Assembly: GCA_964481395.1 (NCBI GenBank)
Contig: CAYZYG010000009.1
Coordinates: 10,591-74,590 of the forward strand
Source of the DNA: JBFMFH01 sp964481395
GTDB lineage: Bacteria > Acidobacteriota > Vicinamibacteria > Vicinamibacterales > JAKQTR01
DNA: 64,000 nt
Direction of reading: 5' to 3'
The translations under genes were made by a program, and so were the position numbers. Under the pieces are notes generated by a model that was given only the letters and a program-made list of their open reading frames with translations, had not been told where the DNA came from and searched no databases. This document shows positions 1 to 9,472 of the stretch, piece by piece (within the stretch, counting starts at the first letter, position 1; every line of letters begins with the position of its first letter).

Positions 1-2
1 CG

Positions 3-848
3 GGGGACGAGGCGGTGATGTGCAACCAGGACTACGGTTCGATGCTGGAGCAGTTCCGCCAGCAGTCGAAGCGCCGCGGGCTCAAGTGCGTCGAGATCGC
101 CATTCCGCTGCACCTAAAGGACGACCAGGAAATGGTCGACACCTACGCGGCGGCGATGACGCCGCGCACGAAGCTGCTGCTCGTGTCCCACATGGTGAAC
201 ATCACCGGGCAGATCCTGCCCGTGCGCAAGATCGCCGACATGGCCCACGCGCGGGGCGTTTCGGTGATCGTGGACGCGGCGCACTCGTTCGCCCACCTGA
301 ACTTCACGATTCCCGAGCTGGACGGCGACTTCTTCGGCGCGAGTCTGCACAAGTGGCTGTGTACGCCGCTCGGCGCCGGCATCCTGCACATCAAGAAGGA
401 TCGGATCAAGGACGTGTGGCCGCTCCTTGGCGACACCTCTCGGCCCGCAGACGACATCCGCAAGTTCGAGCGTCTCGGCACGCAGCCCGTGTGGACGATG
501 CTGGCCGTTGCCGACGCGATCCGCTTCCACACGATGATTGGCGCGGCGCGCAAGGAAGCGCGGCTGCGTTACCTGCAGCAGTACTGGACCGACAAGGTGC
601 GCGGGTTCCCGAAGGTCTACCTGAACACGCCGACCGGCAACCGCGCGTGCGGCATCGCGAACGTAGGCGTCACGGGGATGACGCCGAAGGAGCTGGCGGA
701 CACGCTCTTCGACCGGTTCAACATCTACACCGTGGCCATCGACACGGTGGCCGTCAAAGGGACGCGCGTCACGCCGCACCTCTATACGACGACGGCCGAA
801 CTCGACGCGCTCGTGAAGGCGCTTCAGGAACTCGCCCGCCGGGCCTGA
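3..848 (+). CDS. Aminotransferase class V (isopenicillin N epimerase-like), 5' truncated
   Basis: The reading frame is open from the window edge, and the residues just before the first possible start (GDEAV then MCNQDYGSM) already match the family, so the true start lies upstream. This is a fold-type I PLP enzyme. The Lys expected to form the internal aldimine sits in SLHKW (codon at 351-353), and the PLP-ring Asp and following His appear in VDAAHSFAH. Class V members include cysteine desulfurases and isopenicillin N epimerase-like proteins; the GDE-NQDY start resembles the latter group. The substrate cannot be told from sequence. No signal peptide can be judged because the N-terminus is missing. 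The gene converges on the protease gene that ends at 1067. Confidence 0.88.
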   Translation, partial: GDEAVMCNQDYGSMLEQFRQQSKRRGLKCVEIAIPLHLKDDQEMVDTYAAAMTPRTKLLLVSHMVNITGQILPVRKIADMAHARGVSVIVDAAHSFAHLNFTIPELDGDFFGASLHKWLCTPLGAGILHIKKDRIKDVWPLLGDTSRPADDIRKFERLGTQPVWTMLAVADAIRFHTMIGAARKEARLRYLQQYWTDKVRGFPKVYLNTPTGNRACGIANVGVTGMTPKELADTLFDRFNIYTVAIDTVAVKGTRVTPHLYTTTAELDALVKALQELARRA

Positions 849-971
849 AGTCGCGCGGCGGGCCCGTCCGGCGCCACCCGCCCGGGCGTGGAGATGCTCA
901 GTTCAGGAGCGGTCCGCATACCCGTCGCGCTTCAGGATCTCGGCCGTCGGGCCTGAGAGCTCGCTGCGTCG

Positions 972-1065
972 CTTCCGGCCCGTGAGGGCTGACAAGGAGG
1001 CCCGCCGATTAGGCGGGCTCGTTCCATTCTGACTCCTGACTCCTGACTCCTGAATTCTGTCCTGA
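972..1065. repeat. Dispersed intergenic repeat with heptamer array (copy 1)
   Basis: The 28 nt at 972-999 (CTTCCGGCCCGTGAGGGC then TGACAAGGAG) recur with one mismatch at 58492-58519. In both places a heptamer array follows: here CCATTCT, three GACTCCT units, GAATTCT and GTCCTGA (1024-1065). A related array lies at 40181-40201. It fills the gap between two convergent genes. Confidence 0.75.
1000..1018. terminator. Probable bidirectional terminator hairpin
   Basis: A perfect 7-bp GC stem, GCCCGCC-GATTA-GGCGGGC, lies between two convergent genes and is followed by a short T-containing stretch (TCGTTCCATTCT). Position and shape fit a terminator, although there is no clean T-run. Confidence 0.5.
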
Positions 1066-1066
1066 T

Positions 1067-4000
1067 TCAACGAACCTGCTTGAGCAATTCCGCGACGGCG
1101 GTCTCGAGCTGCTGGTCCTTGCCCGCGCTCATCACGGCGAACTCGTTCATCACCGTGATGTCGGGCTCGGTCTGGCGGTTCTCGAGGTACTGGCCCGCCA
1201 TGTTCTTTACGCCGAGCGGCGGAACGCCCCAGCGTGTGCTGCCGTCCTGGAGCGACTCCCAGCCGGCGAAGGTGCACGTGCCCGGGACGGGCATGCCGAC
1301 CAGCTTGCCGATGCCGAGCACCTTGTAGGTGTCGGCGTAGCAGTGGCCGTCGCTGTAGTTGGCTTCGTTGGCCAGCGAGATGCTCGGCTTGGTCCAGCGG
1401 AAGTTCGGCTCGAAACCGTTGCTGCGCGTATCGTTCGTGTAGTCGAAGAATCGCTTGCCGCTGAGGAACATCGCGAGGTCGGCCACCAGGTCTCCGCCGC
1501 CGTTGAAGCGCGTGTCGACCACGAGCCCCTTCCGCGTGGCGAACTTGCCCATGGCCTCCTCGAAGGTGGTGCGGTAGGCGCCGTCGTTCATGCCCGGCAC
1601 GTGGATGTAGCCGAGTTGGCCGTTGCTGAGGCGGTCCACCTCTTCCTGGTTGCGGCGGACCCAACGCGTGTACAGCAGCCTGTTCTCATCCCCGAGCGAA
1701 ACGGGCGAGACGACGATCTCCCGTCTCGTGTCGCCCTCGACAATCACGAGCAGCGTCTTCCTGCCGGCCTTTCGATTCAGATACCGCGCCGGATCCCTGT
1801 CGGGCGCGATCGTCTCGCCGTCGATCGACTCGATGATCGCGCCCGGCTTGACGTTCATCCCCGCCTTGTCGAGCGGGCCGTTCCTGATCACCTCGACGAC
1901 CTTGATGCCTGGGCCGGCGTACGCCTGGTCGTAGAAGATGCCCAGCGACGCCGTGGCATCGCCTTCGGAGCCGGATTGGCTGTAGCGGGCGCCGCTGTGG
2001 CTGACGTTGAGTTCTCCCAGCATCTCGCTGAGGACCTCCGCGAACTCGTACCCGTTGCCCACGTGCGGCAGGTACTTCTGATAGACGGGCTTGAGGCCGT
2101 CCCAGTCGATGCCGTGGTAGCCCGCCGTGTAGAACGTCTGCTTCGTGCGCCGCCAGACGTGCTCGAACATGAACGCCCGCTCGCCGGCGGTATCGAGGGT
2201 CATCTCGCCCTTGATGGCGATGCTCTCGCGCTTGCCGCCGGCCGGATCGATCTTCGAGAGGCTCCCGTCGGCCAGCAGGAAGATGTTCTTCTGGTCCTTG
2301 TCCCACGCCAGACTCCCGCCGTTGGCGTTGAGGGTGACCAGCATCTTCGTTTCCCGCGTGCGGAGCGTGGTCGTCCAGAGGTTCATGCCGCGCTCGAATC
2401 GGGCGAGGTAGTAGAGCGTCTCCCCGTCCTTGCTGACGAGCGCGTCGCCGAGAGACGAGGAGTGAATCGTCAGACGGGCCTTCCGCAGATCGAGGCCGTC
2501 GAACTCGATGTCGATGCCCTCGGGCTTCGCCTCGGTCTTCTCGTCCTTGGCGGCTTCCTTCTTCGCGGCGTCGGCCTTCTCCTTGTCCTTCTTCTCCTCG
2601 GCTTCCTTGACGAGGGCGAAGTCCTCCTTGCTCAACCGGAAGCGGTCCCAGGCTTCCTGGGTGAAGAACATTCCGTAGACGTCGGCCTGCGCGCTGCCCG
2701 ACTGGGCCACCGACTTGAGGCCGTCGCGGTTGCTGAACCACAGCATGGCCTTGCCGCCGAGCACCCACTTGGCGCGCCGGTCGTGAAACCCGCTCTCGGT
2801 CAGGTTGATGACCTTGCCCTTGCCGTCGGTGCTGACGAGACCGACCTCTCCGGGTGCGAGCCCCGGGACCGCGTAGTCGAAGAGGATCCACTTGCCGTCC
2901 GGGCTCCACTGGAAATACTGGTCCGCGTCGGAACCGGAATAGAGATGGTCGTTCGTCAGCAGCGTCCGGCTCTGCTTCGTCTCGACGTTGTAGACCTTGA
3001 GCGTCGTCCGGTTTTCGACGTAGGCGATCTCCTTGCCGTCGGGCGAGAACTCGGGCTGGTAGTTCTCGTGCTCGTTGGCGATGAGCGGCGTCTCCTTGAT
3101 GATGGTGGACGCGTAGAAGTAGGGCTCCTCATCGCGGGCGCGCCGGGCCTCCATGATGCGCCAGCGGTTGCCGCGCTCGGAGGCGTACACCAGCGCCTTA
3201 CCGTCCGGCGAGAACGTCAGGCCGCGTTCCTGCTCTGGCGTGCTGGTGATGCGCTTGGTGACCCCGCCCTCGACGCTGGTCACGAAGACCTCGCCGCGCG
3301 AGATGAAGGCGATCTCCTTGCCGGTCGGCGACACCGCCATCTCACGCGCGTTGCCCGTAATGGGCAGCACACGCTCGTTGTTGGCCCTGGTGTCGGCTGC
3401 GATGGTCACCTTGACCTTCTCAGGGCCGCCCGAACCCCGCTTCGTGTAGAGTTCGCCGTCCCGGCTGAAGCAGAGGGTGCCATCGGCCGCCGTACTGAGG
3501 AACCGGACGGGTACGCCCTTGAACGACGTGACCTGTTCCGAGCGGCCGCCCTGCAGGCTCATCTTGTGCACGTTGAATGTGCCGCTCTCCTCGCTGAGGT
3601 AGAAGAAGGCCTGATCGTTGTCCGTGAGCACGGGCGTGCGGTCCTCACCCGCGAAGGTCGTGATCTTCCGGTGGGTGCCGGCGGCGATGTCGTACACCCA
3701 CACGTCGCGGGCGATGGCAGACGAGTGGTGCTTGCGCCACTCATTCTCGCCGCCCTTCTTGTCGTGGTAGAGGAAGAACTTCCCGTCCCGGCTCAGCGCC
3801 ACATCTTCAGCGGGGGTCGTCAGCACCTGGGTGACCCGGCCGCCGGTCACGGGCACCAAGTAGAGTTCCGGCTGCGACCCGGTGGGGAAGCTCCGGTTCG
3901 TCGCGGCGTCCTGGCGCGCGGCACCGAAGTAGACGCTCTTCCCGTCGTTCGCGAAGGCGTAGGGGTACTCGGCGGCCGAGTGGTAGGTCAGACGCGTCGG

Positions 4001-4309
4001 TTCCCCGCCCTCGGCCGGCATCACGAAGACGTCGAAGTTGCCGTGCCGGTCGCTGGCGAAGGCGATCTGCTTCCCGTCGCGGCTCCACACGGGCATGTAG
4101 TCGTGGGCCTCGTGAGACGTCAGCGCGACGGCCGCGCCGCCGGAAGCGGGGACCCGATACAGGTCGCCCTCGTAGGTGAAGACAATCGTTTTCCCGTCCG
4201 GAGAGATGGCCGGGTACCGGCACCAGAGGGGCGTCGTCGGGGCGGTCGTGACGGGGAAGGCCGCCACGAAGAGGAGGCAGAGGGTCAGGACGGCTGTTCG
4301 CTTGGGCAT
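1067..4309 (-). CDS. Tricorn-like S41 serine protease, exported
   Basis: The 1080-residue protein starts with a clear signal peptide (MPKRTAVLTLCLLFVAAF), so it acts outside the cytoplasm. Residues about 30-580 hold repeated TolB/WD40-type propeller blades (SPDGK, SRDGKQIAF, SPDGKEIAY). A Lys/Glu/Ala-rich linker follows at about 585-615, then a tricorn core, a PDZ domain (about 800-870) and an S41 peptidase domain. Visible catalytic candidates are His771 (ELNVSHSG) and Ser986 (NYSDGH); their spacing of 215 matches tricorn His746/Ser965. Family members cut peptides that enter through the propeller. The start at 4309 gives the signal peptide. The upstream 541-nt gap holds its promoter. Nothing looks broken. 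Confidence 0.93.
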   Translation of the reverse strand: MPKRTAVLTLCLLFVAAFPVTTAPTTPLWCRYPAISPDGKTIVFTYEGDLYRVPASGGAAVALTSHEAHDYMPVWSRDGKQIAFASDRHGNFDVFVMPAEGGEPTRLTYHSAAEYPYAFANDGKSVYFGAARQDAATNRSFPTGSQPELYLVPVTGGRVTQVLTTPAEDVALSRDGKFFLYHDKKGGENEWRKHHSSAIARDVWVYDIAAGTHRKITTFAGEDRTPVLTDNDQAFFYLSEESGTFNVHKMSLQGGRSEQVTSFKGVPVRFLSTAADGTLCFSRDGELYTKRGSGGPEKVKVTIAADTRANNERVLPITGNAREMAVSPTGKEIAFISRGEVFVTSVEGGVTKRITSTPEQERGLTFSPDGKALVYASERGNRWRIMEARRARDEEPYFYASTIIKETPLIANEHENYQPEFSPDGKEIAYVENRTTLKVYNVETKQSRTLLTNDHLYSGSDADQYFQWSPDGKWILFDYAVPGLAPGEVGLVSTDGKGKVINLTESGFHDRRAKWVLGGKAMLWFSNRDGLKSVAQSGSAQADVYGMFFTQEAWDRFRLSKEDFALVKEAEEKKDKEKADAAKKEAAKDEKTEAKPEGIDIEFDGLDLRKARLTIHSSSLGDALVSKDGETLYYLARFERGMNLWTTTLRTRETKMLVTLNANGGSLAWDKDQKNIFLLADGSLSKIDPAGGKRESIAIKGEMTLDTAGERAFMFEHVWRRTKQTFYTAGYHGIDWDGLKPVYQKYLPHVGNGYEFAEVLSEMLGELNVSHSGARYSQSGSEGDATASLGIFYDQAYAGPGIKVVEVIRNGPLDKAGMNVKPGAIIESIDGETIAPDRDPARYLNRKAGRKTLLVIVEGDTRREIVVSPVSLGDENRLLYTRWVRRNQEEVDRLSNGQLGYIHVPGMNDGAYRTTFEEAMGKFATRKGLVVDTRFNGGGDLVADLAMFLSGKRFFDYTNDTRSNGFEPNFRWTKPSISLANEANYSDGHCYADTYKVLGIGKLVGMPVPGTCTFAGWESLQDGSTRWGVPPLGVKNMAGQYLENRQTEPDITVMNEFAVMSAGKDQQLETAVAELLKQVR

Positions 4310-4850
4310 CGTTCGCTCGCTGGATGATCACGGACCGTAGACGCGGTGTCACACCCACGCGGGTCCTGTCGCCGGACAGCCCACCGGTGCTCAGACCCAC
4401 AACCATGACCACGGCTGGGGGTCTTCCGCCCCGGCGGGCGCCCATCCGGCGCCACCCGCGCGGGCTGCGCGAACCGCTCCAGATTGTAGACAGTAGACAG
4501 TCGGAAGCGCGAACGCAAGTGGACGCGTCCGCGCAGGTCGTGCCGTGGTGCAACCCCGTGGTGCGACCCCCGGTCTTGTCCCGACTTGAACGTCGGTTCC
4601 CGAATGCCGATCCGTACTTGGGGCAAGCGGCCCCTATCGTGCTGCTTGCCAACAGCAGATTTCGTGCGACTCGTCCAGTGAGTCTGCACACTGTTTGCGC
4701 CGCGGAGAATCCTCCGTGCAATGTGCGCCGGAGGTCTTGACCGCCTGATGCCGGACGTGGAGGATGTTCATGCCGCGTATGTGCTGGCGTGGGGCGGTGC
4801 CCACTCTGGCCTGTTTTCGCCCGAAGTCGTGGCGCCGAACCGGTGAGCCC
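4310..4850. other. 541-nt intergenic region with short heptamer array
   Basis: No gene is supported here. Frames of about 138 codons exist on both strands, but none has a good start or recognisable protein. It must contain the promoter of the tricorn-like gene and the end of the exporter transcript; I see no clear terminator. At 4484-4504 there is a short heptamer array (TTGTAGA, CAGTAGA, CAGTCGG), related to those at 61334 and 61451. Confidence 0.6.
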
Positions 4851-5486
4851 TCACCGCAGCGCCTGTACAGCCAGCAGGAACAGGGCCGCGCCGGTGACGA
4901 CGTGCATGATCCACGCGCGGCGCCCCAGCAGGGCTGTCAGCCAGCTGAACGCCGAGCTGTAGCCGAGGTGGCAGACGAACGCCATCGCCACGTGCAGGAA
5001 CGCCAGCGCGAGAAACTTTGCGGCGAAGCCGGGACCCGGCTCGACGAACAACGGGATGGAGCCCACGTAGAGGAGAGGCACGGCCGGGTTCAGCAGATTC
5101 GTCACGAGCCCCTGGCCGATCAGGAGCGGGTTCGAGGGCGCGGACAAGGCAGCCGCCGACGGCGGGGCGTCGGCCGCCGTGAGCGCACCGGCCCGTGCCA
5201 GGCGCCAGGCCTGCTGCAGGCTCCGTGCCCCGAGCCATGCCAGGCAAACCGCACCGCCCCACCTGATCATCGACAATGCGTCCGGTGACTGACGCAGCAG
5301 CGCTGCCAGGCCTGCGGCCGATGCCACGGCCCACGTCGAATTGCCCAGCGCGATGCCGGCGGCCGTCAGCAGGCCGCCCGTGCGGCCGCGGGCGGCGGTG
5401 TTGCGAAGGACCACGGCCGTCGACATGCCGGGCGTGATGACGACCAGTGCCGCGACGCCGACGAACCCGGCCCAGTGCGCAGCCAC
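4851..5486 (-). CDS. LysE/RhtB-family amino-acid exporter
   Basis: This 211-residue, very hydrophobic protein has the length and six-helix layout of the LysE/RhtB family, which exports amino acids by proton antiport. The N-terminal ITPGMSTAVVLRN corresponds to the conserved TPGP-type motif, although the second Pro is Met. NLLNPAVPLLYVG matches the NPK/NP motif region. The start at 5486 lies 3 nt after the stop of the NRPS-like gene, so the two are almost certainly co-transcribed and perhaps translationally coupled. That context suggests it handles an amino acid, or a small product, linked to the synthetase. The substrate itself is not readable from sequence. Confidence 0.85.
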   Translation of the reverse strand: MAAHWAGFVGVAALVVITPGMSTAVVLRNTAARGRTGGLLTAAGIALGNSTWAVASAAGLAALLRQSPDALSMIRWGGAVCLAWLGARSLQQAWRLARAGALTAADAPPSAAALSAPSNPLLIGQGLVTNLLNPAVPLLYVGSIPLFVEPGPGFAAKFLALAFLHVAMAFVCHLGYSSAFSWLTALLGRRAWIMHVVTGAALFLLAVQALR

Positions 5487-5489
5487 CCC

Positions 5490-8400
5490 TCACTCCACCG
5501 CGCGCGTCGGCGAGCCCGCATAGATGCGATCCGGCTCGAGCGCATCCCGCTTCATGACGATGCCCTGGGGCGCGACGAAGGCCCGGTCTCCGATGTCGGC
5601 TCCGTAGAACACGACCGTATGACTGCCGACTGAGGCGCTGCGACCGACCCGCACCTTGTCGATCTTCAGGATGCGATCCTCGAAGGTGTGCGCCTGCAGA
5701 TCGCACGACACGGTCGAGTCGTCCTCGAAGTGGAGCATGTCCGGATCGACGACCTGAGCGAATCCCGGTCCCAGCACGACGCGCCGGCCGATCCGCATCC
5801 CCATCAGCCTGAGGACCGCGTTGATGAGGAGCGTGCCCTCGAGCTGCGCCAGGACCCCCCGCGCCCATTGATTCCAGGCGACGTAGAAGAAGTCCCACCG
5901 GCTGCACCAGCACGACCACAGCGGATGCTGTCCGGAACGCACGCGACCGAGCAGCAGCCACTTCAGGACGACCGTGGCTCCCACGAGCACGCCCGCGGCG
6001 GCCAATGTCACGGCCGGGGCCAGCACGAAATGTGAGAACGCGCCACCCACCCGCCTGGAGCCCAGGAACAGGCCCGCGTACCACAGGTACGCGATCAGGA
6101 GCGGCACGACCGGCAGGCCCAGGCGCAGAGACTCCCAGAAGAATCTGGTCGCATAGCGCAGGGCGTCAGGGTCATGGGTGAGGCTGCGATCGGCGGTGAC
6201 CACCTCACGGCGCGGCAGCTCCATGGGCGGCACGCCGAACCACGTGCTGTCGGTCCGGGCCACGTCGGCATCCGCGACGGTGGCGACTCCGATGAACAGG
6301 TCTGCCGGCCACGCGTGGCCGGCGGGCACCACTGCGTGATTGCCGAGGAAGGTGCTCCGTCCGAGGCTCGTGTCGGCGATCGTCACGGTGCCGCGATGCC
6401 GCCAGGGCGCGCAGAAGTAAATACCGTCCGCGAAGAAGCTCTCGTCGCCAATCGACACGGTTTCGGGCAGGACGTCGATGATCGTGCTCACCTCGCAGTT
6501 CCTGCCGATGCGCATCCCTGCCAGGCGCAGCCACCACGGCCAGAACAGGCCTCCACTCAACCAGCGGCTGGCCGCGTCGACGATGCCCGTTCTGGTCCAG
6601 ATTCGGATGGACTCGGCGCTCCACTGGCTGACCACGCCGGGCGAGATGGGGCGTGTGAGCCGCATGACGACGCCCTGCGTGACGAGCCTCGCGGCCACGA
6701 CGACGAACGCTCCGGCGATGACGATCACCACGCCGCGCGCCGAGACTGCCGGATGCTCCAGCCACGCCAGGACCCGCGAATCCAGGTCGGGCACCAGGGC
6801 CGCGGCAGCGATCATCCCGAGGACGATCGGGATCCACGACGCCAACGTCGCCGCCGTGCGGCCACCGATGGCCAGCAGCGTGTAGCCGACTGGCCCGATC
6901 TCGCGTCCGCGCGTCACGTCTGGTGCCGGCGGTGCCTCGCCGGTCCTGGTCGCAGGCACCCCGGTCCACCGCTCGTGGTCACCGACGGACTGGCCGGCAG
7001 GCAGCCACGAGAGTGGTGCCAGAAACCCGCCGCGTCCGACCGCGCTGCCGGGGCTCATGCCAGCCCGCACGTCGAGCGTCGCGTCGGCGCCGATGTGGAT
7101 TGGCCCGATGACGACGTGGCCGTCCTCGCGCTCGACGAGCCGGGCGCCACTGTCCTGCGCGAGCGTGGCGCCGTCTCCAATCGAGAGCAGGTCCCACCCC
7201 CCACGCTGCAGGTCCACACCGCGGTGGATGTAGACGCGCTTCCCGATCTGCGCGCCGAGGCACCGCAGAACGAAGGGCAGCACCGGCGTGCCTTCGATCC
7301 ACCGCCAGGGGATCGACTGCGCCGTGCTCACCACAATCCAGTGCCTGGTGTAGAAACCGCTCCACACCGGCGCGCGCGTGGGCGTGTACCGACCCACGGC
7401 GAGCCGCTTGACCAGCAGGGTCAGCGGCACGGAGGCGAGGAGCCGTGCCAGCGTGGCGAGCACGATCACCACCGGCATCGCGGCGACCACCCCGACGAGG
7501 CCAACGTTGCTCAGGGCCCATGGCAGGATCTCGAACGCTGCGAAGGCCAGCACCGCGCCCACGGCGACGACTCTCAGCGCGAGCCAGACCGACTGGATCG
7601 TCGTCGAGAGAACGGGGCGGCCCGCTCGCTGGGGACCTCCCGCGCGGGGCGGCAACGTGGACAGCGCCGTGCTCTTCCGCGCGCGCATCCGTGCGGCGAG
7701 CGCGGCGACGGTCCGCGCCTCGTACAAGTCGCGGACCGTGGCCGTAGCCCCCCCGGCCACTCCCGCGTCACGCAACTCGCAGACGGCCGCCACGGCGGCC
7801 AGAGAGTCGCCGCCGAGATCGAGGAAGAAATCGTCGTCAACCGATAGCGGGCCGTCATGGTGGAGCGAGGCCGCGAACGCGGCCGCGACAGCCCGTTCGT
7901 CATCGGAACGCGCGCCGACGACAGCCTCACGGCCGTTGCCGTTCTCAGGCGGAAGGTCCGGCAACGACTTCCGGTCCAGCTTGCCGCCGACGGTCGTTGG
8001 CAGATCCGCCGTCACGCCGAACCGGTTCGGAACCATGTACTCCGGGAGCACGCGTCGGAGCGCGGTCTTCAGCGCGGCAGTATCGACCGGCCCCAGCGGA
8101 CCGTTCGGGACGATGTGGGCGGCGAGAACCTGGCGTGCGCCCGAACCCTGGACGCGGCACGCGGCCGCGCGGATGCCGGGCAGCGCCGCGAGGTGCGCCT
8201 CGATGGCGGTGAGTTCGACCCGATACCCGCGGAGCTTCACCTGCCCGTCGATGCGTCCCAGATACTCGAGGGCGGAATGGCCATTGCGGCGAACGAGATC
8301 CCCGGTGCGGTAGATCCGTCCGTGAACGGGATGGACCGGAAACTTCGTCGCGGTGACGGCCTCGCGACCCCTGTACCCGCGAGCCAGTCCTGGCCCGGCA

Positions 8401-9455
8401 AGGCACAGCTCGCCAGGCTCCCCGTCCGGCAGCTCCTCGAGCGCATCGTCGAGCACGAAGGCACGATGTCCCCGGACGGGCCATCCGATCGTCACGGGCT
8501 CTCCCGGCCGAACACGGCCGCGGACGACGGTAACGGAGCACTCGGTCGGACCGTATCCGTTCTCAAGCCACAGGCCCTCAGACCAGAGGTCGGCCAGATC
8601 CGCCGGCAGCGCCTCACCGCCGACGTAGACGAGCTTCAGATCGGGCAGCTCGGCCCGGGGGTGGCTGCAGCCCATGCTGCGAAGGAGCGTCGGCGGCGGG
8701 CAGAAGACGGTGATGCGTTCCCGGCGGAGCCAGGGGACGAGATCCGGCCCCAGCCTCACGGTGTCGTCGTCCAGCGGTACGAGTGTTGCCCCAGCGGCGA
8801 ACGCGAGCCAGCTCTCCTCGAGCGACGAATCGTAGGCCGGGGAGGAACACTGCGCGACGCGTTCGTTCGGCGTCAGACGGAAGTACTCGAGATCGGACGC
8901 CACGAGATTGCCGATGCCGCGATGCTCGATCATCACGCCTTTGGGCTCGCCTGTCGTGCCCGAGGTGTAGATGACGTACGCGAGATTGGAGAGATCGCCG
9001 TCGCGGCCGTTCAGCGACCGGACGGGAGGCGGCAGGCCTCGGGGAACCACGACCGGTCGCGGCCGGGCCCCGATCGCCGTCAGCCTGGCCTGGCCCTCTT
9101 CGCTGGTGATGACCGCCGCGGGATCGGCATCGTCCAGAATGCGGCGCACGTGTTCGTCCGGGAACACCGGATCGAGGCAGGTGAAGGCGCCGCCGACCTT
9201 CATCACGCCAATCTGCGCCGCGTACAACGCCGGCGTTTCACGGCCGAGAAAGACAGCGACGAGGCCTTCCGGAGCGACCAGGCTCTCCAGGGATTCGGCG
9301 ACGGCGTCCGCCTGATGGCGGAGCGCCGCGTAGGTGATCTGCTGCCGATCGCGCCGCCCCCGTCCCGGTGGGACGTCGACGGCCACGCGGTTCGGGCAGC
9401 GCCCGGCGACCTCGTCGAAGAGCCGGTGGAGGAGCGGTATGCCGTCCGGGGGCAT
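5490..9455 (-). CDS. Pls/PosA-type NRPS-like protein: adenylation, carrier, transmembrane and left-handed beta-helix domains
   Basis: This 1321-residue single-module synthetase has an adenylation domain at about 1-510 (YVIYTSGTTGEPKG, NGYGPTE, YRTGD, GGKLDRKSL). A carrier domain follows with phosphopantetheine Ser551 in LGGDSL. There is no condensation or thioesterase domain. The rest alternates membrane segments with three hexapeptide-type stretches (IGKRVYIHRG, IGRNCEV, IGRRVVLGPG), the layout of the Pls/PosA family that includes epsilon-poly-lysine synthetase. My by-eye binding-pocket code is D-S-E-C-Y-G-G-V-T-K; I do not know its substrate. It is followed 3 nt later by a LysE exporter and preceded 17 nt upstream by an NTF2-like gene. 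The start at 9455 has only a weak upstream AGAGGG. The product is unknown, likely an amino-acid homopolymer or conjugate. Confidence 0.88.
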   Translation of the reverse strand: MPPDGIPLLHRLFDEVAGRCPNRVAVDVPPGRGRRDRQQITYAALRHQADAVAESLESLVAPEGLVAVFLGRETPALYAAQIGVMKVGGAFTCLDPVFPDEHVRRILDDADPAAVITSEEGQARLTAIGARPRPVVVPRGLPPPVRSLNGRDGDLSNLAYVIYTSGTTGEPKGVMIEHRGIGNLVASDLEYFRLTPNERVAQCSSPAYDSSLEESWLAFAAGATLVPLDDDTVRLGPDLVPWLRRERITVFCPPPTLLRSMGCSHPRAELPDLKLVYVGGEALPADLADLWSEGLWLENGYGPTECSVTVVRGRVRPGEPVTIGWPVRGHRAFVLDDALEELPDGEPGELCLAGPGLARGYRGREAVTATKFPVHPVHGRIYRTGDLVRRNGHSALEYLGRIDGQVKLRGYRVELTAIEAHLAALPGIRAAACRVQGSGARQVLAAHIVPNGPLGPVDTAALKTALRRVLPEYMVPNRFGVTADLPTTVGGKLDRKSLPDLPPENGNGREAVVGARSDDERAVAAAFAASLHHDGPLSVDDDFFLDLGGDSLAAVAAVCELRDAGVAGGATATVRDLYEARTVAALAARMRARKSTALSTLPPRAGGPQRAGRPVLSTTIQSVWLALRVVAVGAVLAFAAFEILPWALSNVGLVGVVAAMPVVIVLATLARLLASVPLTLLVKRLAVGRYTPTRAPVWSGFYTRHWIVVSTAQSIPWRWIEGTPVLPFVLRCLGAQIGKRVYIHRGVDLQRGGWDLLSIGDGATLAQDSGARLVEREDGHVVIGPIHIGADATLDVRAGMSPGSAVGRGGFLAPLSWLPAGQSVGDHERWTGVPATRTGEAPPAPDVTRGREIGPVGYTLLAIGGRTAATLASWIPIVLGMIAAAALVPDLDSRVLAWLEHPAVSARGVVIVIAGAFVVVAARLVTQGVVMRLTRPISPGVVSQWSAESIRIWTRTGIVDAASRWLSGGLFWPWWLRLAGMRIGRNCEVSTIIDVLPETVSIGDESFFADGIYFCAPWRHRGTVTIADTSLGRSTFLGNHAVVPAGHAWPADLFIGVATVADADVARTDSTWFGVPPMELPRREVVTADRSLTHDPDALRYATRFFWESLRLGLPVVPLLIAYLWYAGLFLGSRRVGGAFSHFVLAPAVTLAAAGVLVGATVVLKWLLLGRVRSGQHPLWSCWCSRWDFFYVAWNQWARGVLAQLEGTLLINAVLRLMGMRIGRRVVLGPGFAQVVDPDMLHFEDDSTVSCDLQAHTFEDRILKIDKVRVGRSASVGSHTVVFYGADIGDRAFVAPQGIVMKRDALEPDRIYAGSPTRAVE

Positions 9456-9472
9456 ATGGGCGCGCGAGCCCT

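Noticed and set aside
1343..4327. A 994-codon open frame on the plus strand
   Set aside because: Antisense to the tricorn-like protease; low-complexity translation and no recognisable family.
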